Assembly (NCBI RefSeq): GCF_017873855.1
Contig: NZ_JAGGKR010000001.1
Coordinates: 1,054,001 to 1,118,000 of the forward strand
Reading direction: 5' to 3'
Source: Methanolinea mesophila
GTDB lineage: Archaea > Halobacteriota > Methanomicrobia > Methanomicrobiales > Methanospirillaceae
DNA length: 64,000 nt
The notes below the pieces were generated by a model, which was not told where the DNA came from, made no database searches, and was given only the letters and a program-made list of their open reading frames with translations. A program made the position numbers and the translations under genes. Positions 34,250 through 42,536 of this stretch are shown piece by piece (the first letter of the stretch is position 1; every line of letters starts with the position of its first letter).

Positions 34250-35376
34250 ACCGGTTTCTCCTTCTGGACATGACGGATCAGGGCCGTGAGAGCCTCGGGG
34301 CTGACCCCGATCTTGCTCTCCCCCAGTTCCTTCACCTCGTCGAGCACCTGGCAGATCTGCTGCTCGGAGAGGGAGTACCCGAGCGTGCCGACCACGTGCT
34401 CAAGGGCCTTCTTCCCGGTATGCTTTCCGAGGATGAACCTCCTTTCCCCACCCACCATTTCGGGGAGAAAATACTCGTAGGTCGAGGGATCTTCGAGGAT
34501 TGCAGCGATATGGATGCCACTCTCATGGGAGAACGCATGCGCACCCACGACCGGCTTGGTCCTGCTCATCGCGATCCCGGAAAACTCCTCAACCATCCGC
34601 GAGAGCCTTGTAAGGTGGCTGAGGTCGTACCGATCGACCCCCCCCTTCATCCGGAGCGCGACGAGGACCTCTTCGAGGGCCGCGTTCCCGGCACGCTCGC
34701 CGATCCCGTTCACGGTGGTGTGCAGCTGGAACGCCCCGGCCCCGGCCGCGGTGATGGTGTTGGCAGTGGCACACCCCATATCGTTATGGCAATGGGCACA
34801 GAGCGGGATCTTCACCGAGGCGACCAGCTCCCTCATGATCCGGTACATCTCTTCAGGGATCAGGCAGCCCACGGTATCTGCGAAGCTTACCAGGTCGGCG
34901 CCCCGTTCCTCTCCCTTCCGGTACACCTTTTTGAGAAATTCGGGATCCGTACGGGACGCGTCCTCGGCCGCAAACCGGACTTCAAGACCGTGGTCCTTCG
35001 CGAGCTCGATCATCCGGAGGGCGTCCTCGAGAACCAGCTCCCGGTCTTTCCGGTATTTATGCCGGATGTGCAGGTCGGAGGTGGCGATAAACACGCTCAC
35101 CATGTCGACATCGCAATCGATGGCGGCCGTTACGTCCTCCGGTCTTGCCCGGGCGAGACAACAGATACGTGCATTAAGCCCCATCTTCGTGATGGCGGTC
35201 ACGCATTGTTTTTCATACGGCGAGACGATAGGGAACCCGGCCTCGATCACCTCGACCCCGATCTCATCCAACACTCCGGCGATCTTCTGTTTCTCTTCAC
35301 AGGAGAACGAGACCCCCGGGGTCTGTTCCCCGTCTCTCAGCGTCACATCACAGATCTCAACATGGTATGGTTTCAT
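34246..35376 (-). CDS. aksA: Homocitrate synthase-type acyl-CoA condensing enzyme
   Basis: A DRE-TIM barrel enzyme condensing acetyl-CoA with a 2-oxo acid. Start at MKPYHVEICDVTLRDGEQTP with a strong gaaaggagggg site before it. The catalytic Arg-Asp-Glu set is in TLRDGEQTPGV, the metal histidines in LCAHCHNDMG and the loop in NGIGERAGNAALEE. At 376 residues it lacks the large C-terminal leucine-binding domain of LeuA, which fits AksA (homocitrate and its chain-extended homologues). CimA and NifV are the alternatives. It overlaps the TPP-enzyme gene by 20 nt upstream and aksD by 4 nt downstream. Confidence 0.8.
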   Translation of the reverse strand: MKPYHVEICDVTLRDGEQTPGVSFSCEEKQKIAGVLDEIGVEVIEAGFPIVSPYEKQCVTAITKMGLNARICCLARARPEDVTAAIDCDVDMVSVFIATSDLHIRHKYRKDRELVLEDALRMIELAKDHGLEVRFAAEDASRTDPEFLKKVYRKGEERGADLVSFADTVGCLIPEEMYRIMRELVASVKIPLCAHCHNDMGCATANTITAAGAGAFQLHTTVNGIGERAGNAALEEVLVALRMKGGVDRYDLSHLTRLSRMVEEFSGIAMSRTKPVVGAHAFSHESGIHIAAILEDPSTYEYFLPEMVGGERRFILGKHTGKKALEHVVGTLGYSLSEQQICQVLDEVKELGESKIGVSPEALTALIRHVQKEKPV

Positions 35377-36637
35377 GCTCCCCTCCTTTCGGGCATTCTC
35401 CCTCCACGATAATGGTCCGGGGGCCCGGAACCGGCCTGGAAAATAATCCCGACAAACGTTTCGTATCCCCCGCCGGGACCACCACGGGTTTTGCGAACCC
35501 CAGGTAATCACGCGGGTCGTACGCCTCTTCCTGCCCCCCGGTCATCCCCAGGCACCGGTTCCGGAGCACGATGCAGAGCAGGGGCGTCTTCTTTTCATAC
35601 ACATCGATAAGGGCCTGGATTCCAGAATGCAAGAGGGCGTAGTCCCCTATTACCGCTACTCCGGTGCTCCTCGCCCCCACAGCGACCGCGGATCCGAGCC
35701 CGTAACTGGCCACCCCCACCCCGTAGAGGGGGCTTGCGAGCAGGATCGAACAGCCGGCATCGACCGCGGCGCGTACCCCCTGTTCCTTCATCGCCAAGAA
35801 CAGTCCGAGGAACGGGCAGCCCCGGCAGAACGTGCGGTAGAACCCCCGTGACGTGAAGGTCTCCGGTGCATCACGGTGAAGGTCACCGGGCTCCACGCAC
35901 CGGTGCTCCCGGAGAAAAGGTCTTCCCAGCTCGTTGACGGCCGGCAGTTCTTCCACCCCCCCCGGGGGGGGGTATACGGTGACCGCAGCGGACTCTCCGG
36001 GTGCCGCCCCGGCCCCCACCCGCCCCCCGCTGATAGAATTGAGCGGGTTCTCCCGGGACCACGAAAAGAGCCCGTTGAACAGACGTTCTTCCCGCTGGAC
36101 CCTTCCTTTCATGGTGAGCGCAGGATTCGCGGGAGTTCCGGGCAGGTCTCTCCGCTCGCTCCGGTCCGGGCACACCTCGCAAAACAGGAGTTCCGGGGTA
36201 AGCCGGAGGATCGCAACCCGGCTGAACCGTTCGGAGGCCCGGAACGCCTCCTCCACACCCGCGAAACACGTGGCCGGCCCGGGCTCGATCACGGGCACAC
36301 GGGCGAGCTCCCCGTAGTAACGGGAGTCCTGGAGGCTCGTGGAACCTAGCGGCACGAGATCGTCCCCGGCCACCACCACCACACCCGAACCGAGCCCCTG
36401 GGTACCCGCCTGCACCAGGGGATCTGCACACGCGTTCAGCCCCGCATTCTTCATGATCACCGCCGCCCTTCTCCCTGCGAGCGAATCTCCGAGAGCATAT
36501 TCCAGGGCTACCTTCTCGTTGATCACCGGTTCTGCGGACACTCCCCTTCCGATGCCGGTCACCGGGTAACCGGGAATGGCATAAAACCTGTCTGCGCTCC
36601 GCCCGAGGGCCTGCACTATCGCATCCTCTCCCTTCAT
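35357..36637 (-). CDS. Stand-alone TPP-dependent enzyme similar to indolepyruvate oxidoreductase alpha
   Basis: A protein of 426 residues related to IorA. The pyrimidine domain has PVINEKVALEYALGDSLAG, IMKNAGLNACADPLVQAGT and LQDSRYYGELARVPV. The TPP/Mg motif is GDYALLHSGI...LRNRCLGMTGGQ, and CRGCPFLGLF matches the CPGCPHR region of IorA. It ends without the ferredoxin domain that IorA carries, and no iorB is adjacent, so a non-redox decarboxylase or an atypical oxidoreductase is possible. Start 36637 has gggaggg nine bases upstream. It lies between the radical SAM gene and aksA. A C8G9 tract (35956-35972) lies in a Pro/Gly stretch. Confidence 0.78.
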   Translation of the reverse strand: MKGEDAIVQALGRSADRFYAIPGYPVTGIGRGVSAEPVINEKVALEYALGDSLAGRRAAVIMKNAGLNACADPLVQAGTQGLGSGVVVVAGDDLVPLGSTSLQDSRYYGELARVPVIEPGPATCFAGVEEAFRASERFSRVAILRLTPELLFCEVCPDRSERRDLPGTPANPALTMKGRVQREERLFNGLFSWSRENPLNSISGGRVGAGAAPGESAAVTVYPPPGGVEELPAVNELGRPFLREHRCVEPGDLHRDAPETFTSRGFYRTFCRGCPFLGLFLAMKEQGVRAAVDAGCSILLASPLYGVGVASYGLGSAVAVGARSTGVAVIGDYALLHSGIQALIDVYEKKTPLLCIVLRNRCLGMTGGQEEAYDPRDYLGFAKPVVVPAGDTKRLSGLFSRPVPGPRTIIVEGECPKGGEHETIPC

Positions 36638-36638
36638 G

Positions 36639-37607
36639 TCACGCATCCCTCCCGGGCACCATGTCACACCCGGTGCACGCGCTGCACATGGTGACCGCGC
36701 TGCAGGGATCCAGTCCCTTCTCCCGAAGAATCCGTTCGTGGATCCTGAACAGCCTTAACAGCCTTTCCGCCGAAGGCCTGGCCCACCCGGCAAGTTCTCC
36801 GGCCGGATTTAACGGGCGCAACACCGGAATAACCCCCATTCCGGCTAGTTCCCCGATACAGTCCTCCATCTCGGCATCGGTCTCTCCAAGCCCGATGATT
36901 ACGTTGGAGTACACACGGTTTTTCCCGAAGACCTCAACGGACCGGGCGAGGATGCGGAGGATCTCCCGGCGGTCGAGACCGGGGCACATGGTCCGGAAGA
37001 TCCTGTCCGTTGCGGCCTCGACGTTGAACTTCACCTCCGCCGCTCCCTCGGCACGCAGCCTGTCCGGAGTCCCGAAAACCGGATAGATGGAGACACCGAT
37101 AGGAACCGAGAACGGCGCAAGGGCACGGATCACCGAGATCACGTACTTCTCCTCCTCTTTCGGGTCGTATGCCACCCCGCTGGTTATGGAAATGGCATCG
37201 ATCCGGTCCCTGACCCGTCCGACCATTTCCCGGATCTCGGCTACGCTCTTCCGCTTCCCTCCGAGGGCGGGGACCCTGCAGTAGCGGCAATGATAGATGC
37301 ACCCTGCGCTGACGGTGATGTATGCCTGGCGGGGGCAGTGGAGTGCAACCGGTTCGAGAATTCCCTCGATGCATTCGCGGCCGATACAGAGTACGGCGAT
37401 CCCGCTTCCCCGGTGCTCGAGGACCAGTGTTCCTTCCTCCTCGACCGGGATCCTTACCCTGCGGCCCGCGACTGAGAAGAAGACCGAGCCTTCACCGCCT
37501 GCCCCGGGGCCTGCCGTCGACACGGCAAGGTAGTCGTCTGCCGGCAGACCGGTGATCCGTGCGGATCCCGCAGCGAGAATCCCCGCCTTCAACTCGTCCC
37601 ATTCCAT
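36639..37607 (-). CDS. Radical SAM protein of the aks/marker-11 operon
   Basis: A radical SAM enzyme of 322 residues starting MEWDELKAGILAAGS. An N-terminal domain of about 95 residues precedes the SAM-cluster motif CIYHCRYC. The barrel includes ISITSGVAYDPKEEE, VKFNVEAATDRIF and NVIIGLGETDAEMEDC, which are biotin-synthase- and lipoyl-synthase-like. The C-terminus has a second cysteine group, DPCSAVTMCSACTGCDMVPG, that could hold an auxiliary cluster. The reaction is unknown. Its start overlaps the marker-11 gene by 19 nt, and one base separates its stop from the TPP-enzyme start. Confidence 0.85.
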   Translation of the reverse strand: MEWDELKAGILAAGSARITGLPADDYLAVSTAGPGAGGEGSVFFSVAGRRVRIPVEEEGTLVLEHRGSGIAVLCIGRECIEGILEPVALHCPRQAYITVSAGCIYHCRYCRVPALGGKRKSVAEIREMVGRVRDRIDAISITSGVAYDPKEEEKYVISVIRALAPFSVPIGVSIYPVFGTPDRLRAEGAAEVKFNVEAATDRIFRTMCPGLDRREILRILARSVEVFGKNRVYSNVIIGLGETDAEMEDCIGELAGMGVIPVLRPLNPAGELAGWARPSAERLLRLFRIHERILREKGLDPCSAVTMCSACTGCDMVPGRDA

Positions 37608-38482
37608 AACCCGAGTGCCTCCTCGTACCGGGTGTAAAAGGGTATCGCCGCGACCGCCCCGATGATACCCCTGCCTTCCATCCGGATGTCCAGGGTTCCG
37701 TCGCATATCCGGGGGATCTTTGTCCTTTCCACCTCGCCCCGTTTCACCTGCTCCCCGAATGGCCTAAGTTCCGAAGGATCAAATCCGGTGAATGCAGCCA
37801 TACCTGTTTCATCCGAAAGAGTATACCGCCCCAGGAGGTCCTGGAAGGCGCCGATGAGCCTTCCGGGTTCGGAAGTGGCGAACTCGCAGACGATGCTCAC
37901 GCAGTTCTTGGTCCGGTACGGGACCGGAAAGAGTTGGACGATGGTATGAGAGAGATACCGGCTAAACTCGTCTTCAACCGCCCGGGCGATATTGTGGCTG
38001 AGGGTCCATGTGGCCCCTTCTTCCGGGGTATCGGTGTCGTCGACCCCGATCAGGACCCGTTGCCTGCGGGGGAGCCAGATAGTCGACCCTGCCTGCTTTC
38101 CGCCTCCGGCGGGATCGGTCCTGCACCGGATGACTCCGCCCGCATAGGACCGGCAACTTGCCGCACCGACCCCTCCACCGCCGATTCCAAGGTAGGAGAT
38201 CTCTATCTCATCTTCATGGACCCCGACACCGGATATCCCCGCGGGAAATTTCGATCCCTCAAGTTTAAGGTCCGCATGGCCGGAACGGCAAAGATATCGC
38301 ATAGTCCCTCCCACATTCCGGGCGGACTCGACCACCGGGCTCTGGGGATAGTGCTTCCCGCTCCACATGGCTCCCCCCACACAGTCGAAGAACTCCACGA
38401 CCTCGACTTTCCTCCCGTCGGGAGACGCGAGCGCAGTGATTTGGGGATAACGGATAGTGTAGGGGTCAGAAAGTTTCACCAT
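37589..38482 (-). CDS. Methanogenesis marker protein 11
   Basis: A 297-residue member of the methanogen-restricted marker-11 family. It contains VLIGVDDTDTPEEGATWTLS, the GxDDTDT motif shared with the ATP-dependent TiaS-type fold, plus GIGGGGVGAASC upstream and TKNCVSIVCEF and ETGMAAFTGF after it. The biochemical role is not known; the fold suggests ATP-dependent activation or small-molecule binding. It is the second gene of the operon, overlapping its paralogue by 17 nt and the radical SAM gene by 19 nt. Confidence 0.85.
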   Translation of the reverse strand: MVKLSDPYTIRYPQITALASPDGRKVEVVEFFDCVGGAMWSGKHYPQSPVVESARNVGGTMRYLCRSGHADLKLEGSKFPAGISGVGVHEDEIEISYLGIGGGGVGAASCRSYAGGVIRCRTDPAGGGKQAGSTIWLPRRQRVLIGVDDTDTPEEGATWTLSHNIARAVEDEFSRYLSHTIVQLFPVPYRTKNCVSIVCEFATSEPGRLIGAFQDLLGRYTLSDETGMAAFTGFDPSELRPFGEQVKRGEVERTKIPRICDGTLDIRMEGRGIIGAVAAIPFYTRYEEALGLWNGTS

Positions 38483-39419
38483 ACAAACCCGCCGCCTCGA
38501 TACCCCGGTTCGCCCAGAGCACCGCCCCGATCGCCCCTATTCTTCCTTTCCGCTGGAAATCGTCGATGAACCTGATACCAAGCCGCCGGGCCTCCTCCTC
38601 CGCATCCGCAAGAGAAAGGAGGTCTGTCTTAACCCTGCGGGCAAAGTCTGTTTCGGGAACCTCGATACCCCGGTACACCGCGATACCTGTATCCCCGGAG
38701 AACGTCCGCGCTTCCACATACTCCTTGACACAGGAGAGCAGTTCTTCAACCGCTCCCGGCCTCACCGCAAAGTTCAGTGCGGAAGAGACGCAGTTCGTGG
38801 TCTTCTTGGGGGCCTCCGGGTTGAGCTGGACAAGCCGCATATCAAGGAATTCCACGCCCGGGATGCGGCATTCCTTCCCGCAATTGAGGGCTGTCACCCA
38901 CGTGGCCCCTTTCTCCTTCGTATCGGTGTCATCGATCCCGATGGTCACCTTCTCATAGAGGGGACTCACTATCCTGACCCGGTTCGCCCGGGCCCCGCCT
39001 ACCGAGAGATCCTCCTCGTCCGGGTATTCCGCCCGGACTACTCCGGGGGCCTGGGGCAGGCAGGCGGCGACACCCACGCCTGCTCCTGCGATCCCGGCCC
39101 ACGAGGTTATCACCTGATCTCCTTCCACCCCGACCCCTTCGAGGGCCTGGCCCCCTATATCCTTTGAGGCGGCCCCGAACCTTACCGGGTAACTCCCGAG
39201 TTTCGCCCGGAGGGTGAGCGTGGATCCTTCGACCCTGCATGACTGGGTGGCTCCCCCTGCTCTGAGACGGTTGGCCGCATCCCATTCCACCGGCCCGCGG
39301 GCCGAGCACTGCTCGATTATCTCGGCCACGCCGGCCCGTTCATCAACCATAACAAGAAAACGGCCGCAAAATAGAGTGCCGAAACGTTCCTTTACCTTAT
39401 CGGGGGTGCAGGTGATCAT
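38466..39419 (-). CDS. Second marker-11-like paralogue
   Basis: A 317-residue protein clearly homologous to its downstream neighbour. The same landmarks occur in the same order: GIAGAGVGVAAC, VTIGIDDTDTKEKGATWVTA, KTTNCVSSALNF, GDTGIAVYRG and RIGAIGAVLWANRG. The start chosen is the ATG at 39419, which has ggtga eight bases upstream; an ATG at 39461 is in frame. It is first in the operon behind a TATA box. Two non-identical paralogues in tandem suggest a heteromeric complex or two substrates. Confidence 0.8.
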   Translation of the reverse strand: MITCTPDKVKERFGTLFCGRFLVMVDERAGVAEIIEQCSARGPVEWDAANRLRAGGATQSCRVEGSTLTLRAKLGSYPVRFGAASKDIGGQALEGVGVEGDQVITSWAGIAGAGVGVAACLPQAPGVVRAEYPDEEDLSVGGARANRVRIVSPLYEKVTIGIDDTDTKEKGATWVTALNCGKECRIPGVEFLDMRLVQLNPEAPKKTTNCVSSALNFAVRPGAVEELLSCVKEYVEARTFSGDTGIAVYRGIEVPETDFARRVKTDLLSLADAEEEARRLGIRFIDDFQRKGRIGAIGAVLWANRGIEAAGLYGETF

Positions 39420-39466
39420 GATATTTGTCACCGAAAATTTCGTTAACAGGATATTCGGCAATAACT

Positions 39467-39475
39467 CTATAAAAG
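39467..39475 (-). promoter_or_regulatory. TATA box of the nine-gene aks/marker-11 operon
   Basis: The reverse strand reads cttttatag, preceded by a palindromic ggatcgatcc. Predicted transcription starts about 25 nt downstream and leaves a leader of roughly 25 nt before the ATG at 39419. No other convincing promoter is seen before aksF, since the genes overlap. Confidence 0.6.
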
Positions 39476-39514
39476 AGGATCGATCCGATTAACGGGAGCG
39501 GAAAAAAAGGTGAT

Positions 39515-40399
39515 TCAGAGGATCTTGTGCAGGTCGATCTTGTAGGGGCCGAGGGTCCCGCCAAAGTTCCCTGCACTGATGAATTTCACCCCGGGAACGT
39601 TGACCGCGGCCTTGATTCCTGCTGCCATGGCATCCGCCACGCACTTCTCGTCCAACCCGTCTATCACGATCTCGTAGAGCGCTTTGACACCGGCAGGAAC
39701 CTTTGTATCGGGCACCTTCTCCCGGAGGGTTGGGCAGTACTTCTCGTTCGTGCTCGCAGGCATGAACTTGTACTTCTTGGACCCCACCTTCGAGCCGCTG
39801 GCCACTACTCCGCCGGGGAAACTGGTAATGACCCCGCACACGTCACGAATCGCGTCGACCGCAGCCTCGGCACCCATGAGGGCGGCCATCTGGTTCTCTC
39901 CCATCACGAAGAAGTTTCCTCCGGCTACACCTTTGACGATGCCGAATTCTTCTTCTCCCACGTATTCGCCCTCCATAATGGGGATCACCCAGCACTTCCT
40001 GCCGCCGACCTCCTTCTGGTATTCGTACCCGTCCCCGAAGAAATGCAGTTTGACCGCAATCTTCTCTTCCGCGTTCGGAAGACCGTCGAACACCGCGGTG
40101 GTCGCCGAAGTGAGGACGCACTCGGCGAGCCGCTCAACGACCTGCTCTTTCAATTTCTTTTTTCCGGCACATATGAGGATGGCCGCACCCGGTCTTCCGT
40201 CGGGAGTCGCCTCCGGAGGGAGGAGCCCCTCGATCCCGGCCTCGCATGGACAGCCTATCGCCGACGTCGCGAATCCGGTCGCTTCGGTTGCCGCTTTCAA
40301 TGCCCATTCTTCCGTCACCGCGGTGATGATGATCCGCGAGATCCAGGTCGGGAACGCCTCTGCATAGGTATCCTCGATTGGTACGCCGTTTATCTCCAT
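39515..40399 (-). CDS. ftr: Formylmethanofuran:tetrahydromethanopterin formyltransferase
   Basis: Second step of methanogenesis: transfers the formyl group from formylmethanofuran to H4MPT. The 294-residue protein has the standard Ftr start MEINGVPIEDTYAEAFPTW and conserved GFATSAIGCPCEAG and GVVASGSKVGSKKYKFMPAS segments. A gaggtag ribosome binding site sits 6 nt upstream. It is upstream of the aks/marker-11 operon on the same strand but separated by that operon's own promoter. Confidence 0.96.
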   Translation of the reverse strand: MEINGVPIEDTYAEAFPTWISRIIITAVTEEWALKAATEATGFATSAIGCPCEAGIEGLLPPEATPDGRPGAAILICAGKKKLKEQVVERLAECVLTSATTAVFDGLPNAEEKIAVKLHFFGDGYEYQKEVGGRKCWVIPIMEGEYVGEEEFGIVKGVAGGNFFVMGENQMAALMGAEAAVDAIRDVCGVITSFPGGVVASGSKVGSKKYKFMPASTNEKYCPTLREKVPDTKVPAGVKALYEIVIDGLDEKCVADAMAAGIKAAVNVPGVKFISAGNFGGTLGPYKIDLHKIL

Positions 40400-41065
40400 G
40401 GAACTACCTCGTTTGGAGAAATGTACCCAAAGCAGATAGAATAACTTTTCTAATTGGCTCGCTGGTCAGAATAAGCAGAATAATGAGTTTTATTCGTAAA
40501 AATGAGGAAGAATCCCGGAAGACTCCGGATCGACCAGGAAAAGTCCCCGTGCCGAACATTCTACATTGGATGTTATCCGGAATAATGCAGGTGTGAAAAC
40601 CGGGAGCAGCCTGAATAATTACAGGGGGGTATGTCGCACGATATCCAAAGACTGATTGCGCTCCGGGATCAATTTTTCCATACTCATGGAAACTGCCCCC
40701 GGTACCCGGAGATGGTGTGATCCGAAAAACGAGATTTTCTATTTCCAATGTGGCGGAATCCGGAGCATCAAAGGTTTTTGGTGTCACCCACCAATAATCG
40801 CATGGTTATTTCCCCCCATTCTGCCTGGAAATAAACCTTTTTATGGTACTATTTAAAAAAAAAGGTTCAATCCGAAGCGCAGTGAATTACGGGGTTTTTT
40901 ATGAAGTTATAATTAACTTAATTATTAATTAATTATTATGAGTTAACTATCACGGCCAAACTGCACACGTTTGCGGGTGAAAATCAGAAGAGTTTATGTA
41001 TATCAGTTAACCATTCTTTTTTAGTCGATTTTTTAATCGATCGAGAAGCTGGTGCGTGATAAAAA
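40400..41065. other. Divergent intergenic region between ftr and fwdG
   Basis: About 666 bases without a convincing protein gene. The half next to fwdG is very AT-rich (alternating TTAATTA tracts around 40905-40945). A 29-codon open frame at 40631 after a G6 run is too short to support. A 6-bp hairpin tcgatt/aatcga (41025-41040) lies in the predicted fwdG leader. The region must carry both the ftr and fwd-hdr promoters and perhaps regulator sites. Confidence 0.5.
40993..41004 (+). promoter_or_regulatory. Probable TATA box of the fwd-hdr operon
   Basis: tttatgtatatc lies 62-73 nt before the fwdG ATG. A start near 41020-41025 would give a leader of about 45 nt that includes the tcgatt/aatcga hairpin. 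Confidence 0.45.
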
Positions 41066-41329
41066 ATGGCATTTGCAGTGCACGTTAACATGGAACGTTG
41101 TACCGGCTGCAATAATTGTGTGGTCGCGTGCCCCGTGGATGCACTCGAATTATACACCGTGGATCCTGTCACAAAAGAGAAGATCTACAAGGTGCGCCAT
41201 GGAAAAGCCATGGTGCTGGACTTCAAATCCGAGCTGTGTGCCGGGTGCGGAGTTTGTGTCGAGGCATGCCCCCATGATGTGATTCGGCTGGAAGGTCGTG
41301 GATCAGTGCCATCCGTGGCGAAGGTATGA
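41066..41329 (+). CDS. fwdG: Formylmethanofuran dehydrogenase subunit G (2x[4Fe-4S] ferredoxin)
   Basis: An 87-residue ferredoxin with two motifs, CTGCNNCVVACPVDA and CAGCGVCVEACPHDV. In the Fwd/Fmd complex FwdG connects the catalytic FwdBD unit with the polyferredoxin FwdF. It is first in the run fwdG-fwdF-hdrC-hdrB-hdrA-mvhD-fwdD-fwdB-fwdA-fwdC. The ATG follows a weak ggtg site, and the upstream leader holds a small hairpin. Confidence 0.85.
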   Translation: MAFAVHVNMERCTGCNNCVVACPVDALELYTVDPVTKEKIYKVRHGKAMVLDFKSELCAGCGVCVEACPHDVIRLEGRGSVPSVAKV

Positions 41330-41365
41330 TCAGTTGAACATTTTAGAAGTAAGTGAGGTTACCGC

Positions 41366-42526
41366 ATGACAATGTTTCCAAAATTCTCCAAGAAGCGGGA
41401 GGGCGTAAACGTCATCGGAGAGCAGAAGCTCCTCCAGCAGGTCTCAAACCTGATCCTCAATTCCGAAGTCTGTACCGGATGCGGGATCTGTGTGGAGTCC
41501 TGTCCTGAGGACGCGATCGTTCTCGGCCTGGTCGGAGCGACCCGCCGGGGTGCAGTGGAATACGCCGCACCCGTGGATATCGACGAGGTAAAGTGCTCCT
41601 ATTGTGGCGTCTGCGTGGTTATGTGCCCCTTCAATGCTCTTACGCTCAAGATTGACGGCGAAGAGCGCCTGCCCATCGTAGAAAAGGAAGGATTCCCCCA
41701 GTATGATATGGTCGCAGACATCGACGACGAAAAGTGCGTCCGCTGCACCATCTGCAACGAGGTCTGCCCGAGAGACGCCATCGTCAGGGACGTCCCCGAG
41801 TTCGAGGGATCGAGCGAGACCGGCAAGGAACGCCAGGCCGCCATCCAGACCAAGACCACATTCAAGGTAGACGATGAGAAGTGCACGCTCTGCGGCATAT
41901 GCGGATCGATCTGCCCCGCGATCACGGTAAAGCACAAAGAGTTTACTGCGGAGTCCGGGAAAGTCGAGGGAGAGGTCGTCTGGGACGAGAGCCGCTGCGA
42001 CGCGTGCAAGGTGTGCGTCGAGGCATGCCCCGAGGAATGCATCACCGTCGAGCGCGAAATTGTAAGCGACAAGATCGCGGGAGAGGTGGATATCGACCAG
42101 AACCTGTGCTGCACCTGTACCTGGTGCTCCCGGAACTGTCCCACCGAGGCAATCACTGTCGAGAAGCTGTTCGAGGGCGACATCGAGTTCGCCGCCAGCA
42201 AGTGTCCCGGTGGGTGCTCCACCTGTGTGGATATCTGCCCGGCAAACGCGATCTACCTGCCTTCGGCCAAGCCCGCCAGTGAGATGAAAGGCGTTGTTGA
42301 GCCCACCATCGCGGTCAACAAGGACTACTGTATCCTGTGCGGCGCATGTGTCAACGCCTGTCCCGGTGAGGATATCATCAGGCTTTCCAGGACCGGTATC
42401 CGGATCAAAGGCGGTGAGACCGACCTCTTCAGGAAGATCAAGGAGAAGCTCTGCACCCCGAGGACTTCCAAGGTCAAGGAAGACACCCAGGGTTCCGTGC
42501 AGCTGAAGATGATGGAGAAGGCGTGA
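41366..42526 (+). CDS. fwdF: Formylmethanofuran dehydrogenase subunit F (polyferredoxin)
   Basis: A polyferredoxin of 386 residues with eight cysteine motifs, in order CTGCGICVESCP, CSYCGVCVVMCP, CVRCTICNEVCP, CTLCGICGSICP, CDACKVCVEACP, CCTCTWCSRNCP, CPGGCSTCVDICP and CILCGACVNACP. Eight [4Fe-4S] clusters is the number known for FwdF, which forms an electron wire in the Fwd complex. The next gene is hdrC rather than another fwd gene. The ribosome binding site gaggt is eight bases before the ATG. Confidence 0.92.
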   Translation: MTMFPKFSKKREGVNVIGEQKLLQQVSNLILNSEVCTGCGICVESCPEDAIVLGLVGATRRGAVEYAAPVDIDEVKCSYCGVCVVMCPFNALTLKIDGEERLPIVEKEGFPQYDMVADIDDEKCVRCTICNEVCPRDAIVRDVPEFEGSSETGKERQAAIQTKTTFKVDDEKCTLCGICGSICPAITVKHKEFTAESGKVEGEVVWDESRCDACKVCVEACPEECITVEREIVSDKIAGEVDIDQNLCCTCTWCSRNCPTEAITVEKLFEGDIEFAASKCPGGCSTCVDICPANAIYLPSAKPASEMKGVVEPTIAVNKDYCILCGACVNACPGEDIIRLSRTGIRIKGGETDLFRKIKEKLCTPRTSKVKEDTQGSVQLKMMEKA

Positions 42527-42536
42527 GGGATCAGCA

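Noticed and set aside
30804-35376. Leucine biosynthesis operon (leuA-leuC-leuD-leuB)
   Set aside because: The YLRT loop, the short LeuA-like protein without a regulatory domain, and coupling to methanogen marker genes favour coenzyme B synthesis, though this is not proven.
40631-40720. 29-codon frame preceded by a G6 run between ftr and fwdG
   Set aside because: Too short, the G run is too close to the ATG, and no recognisable motif or neighbour supports it.
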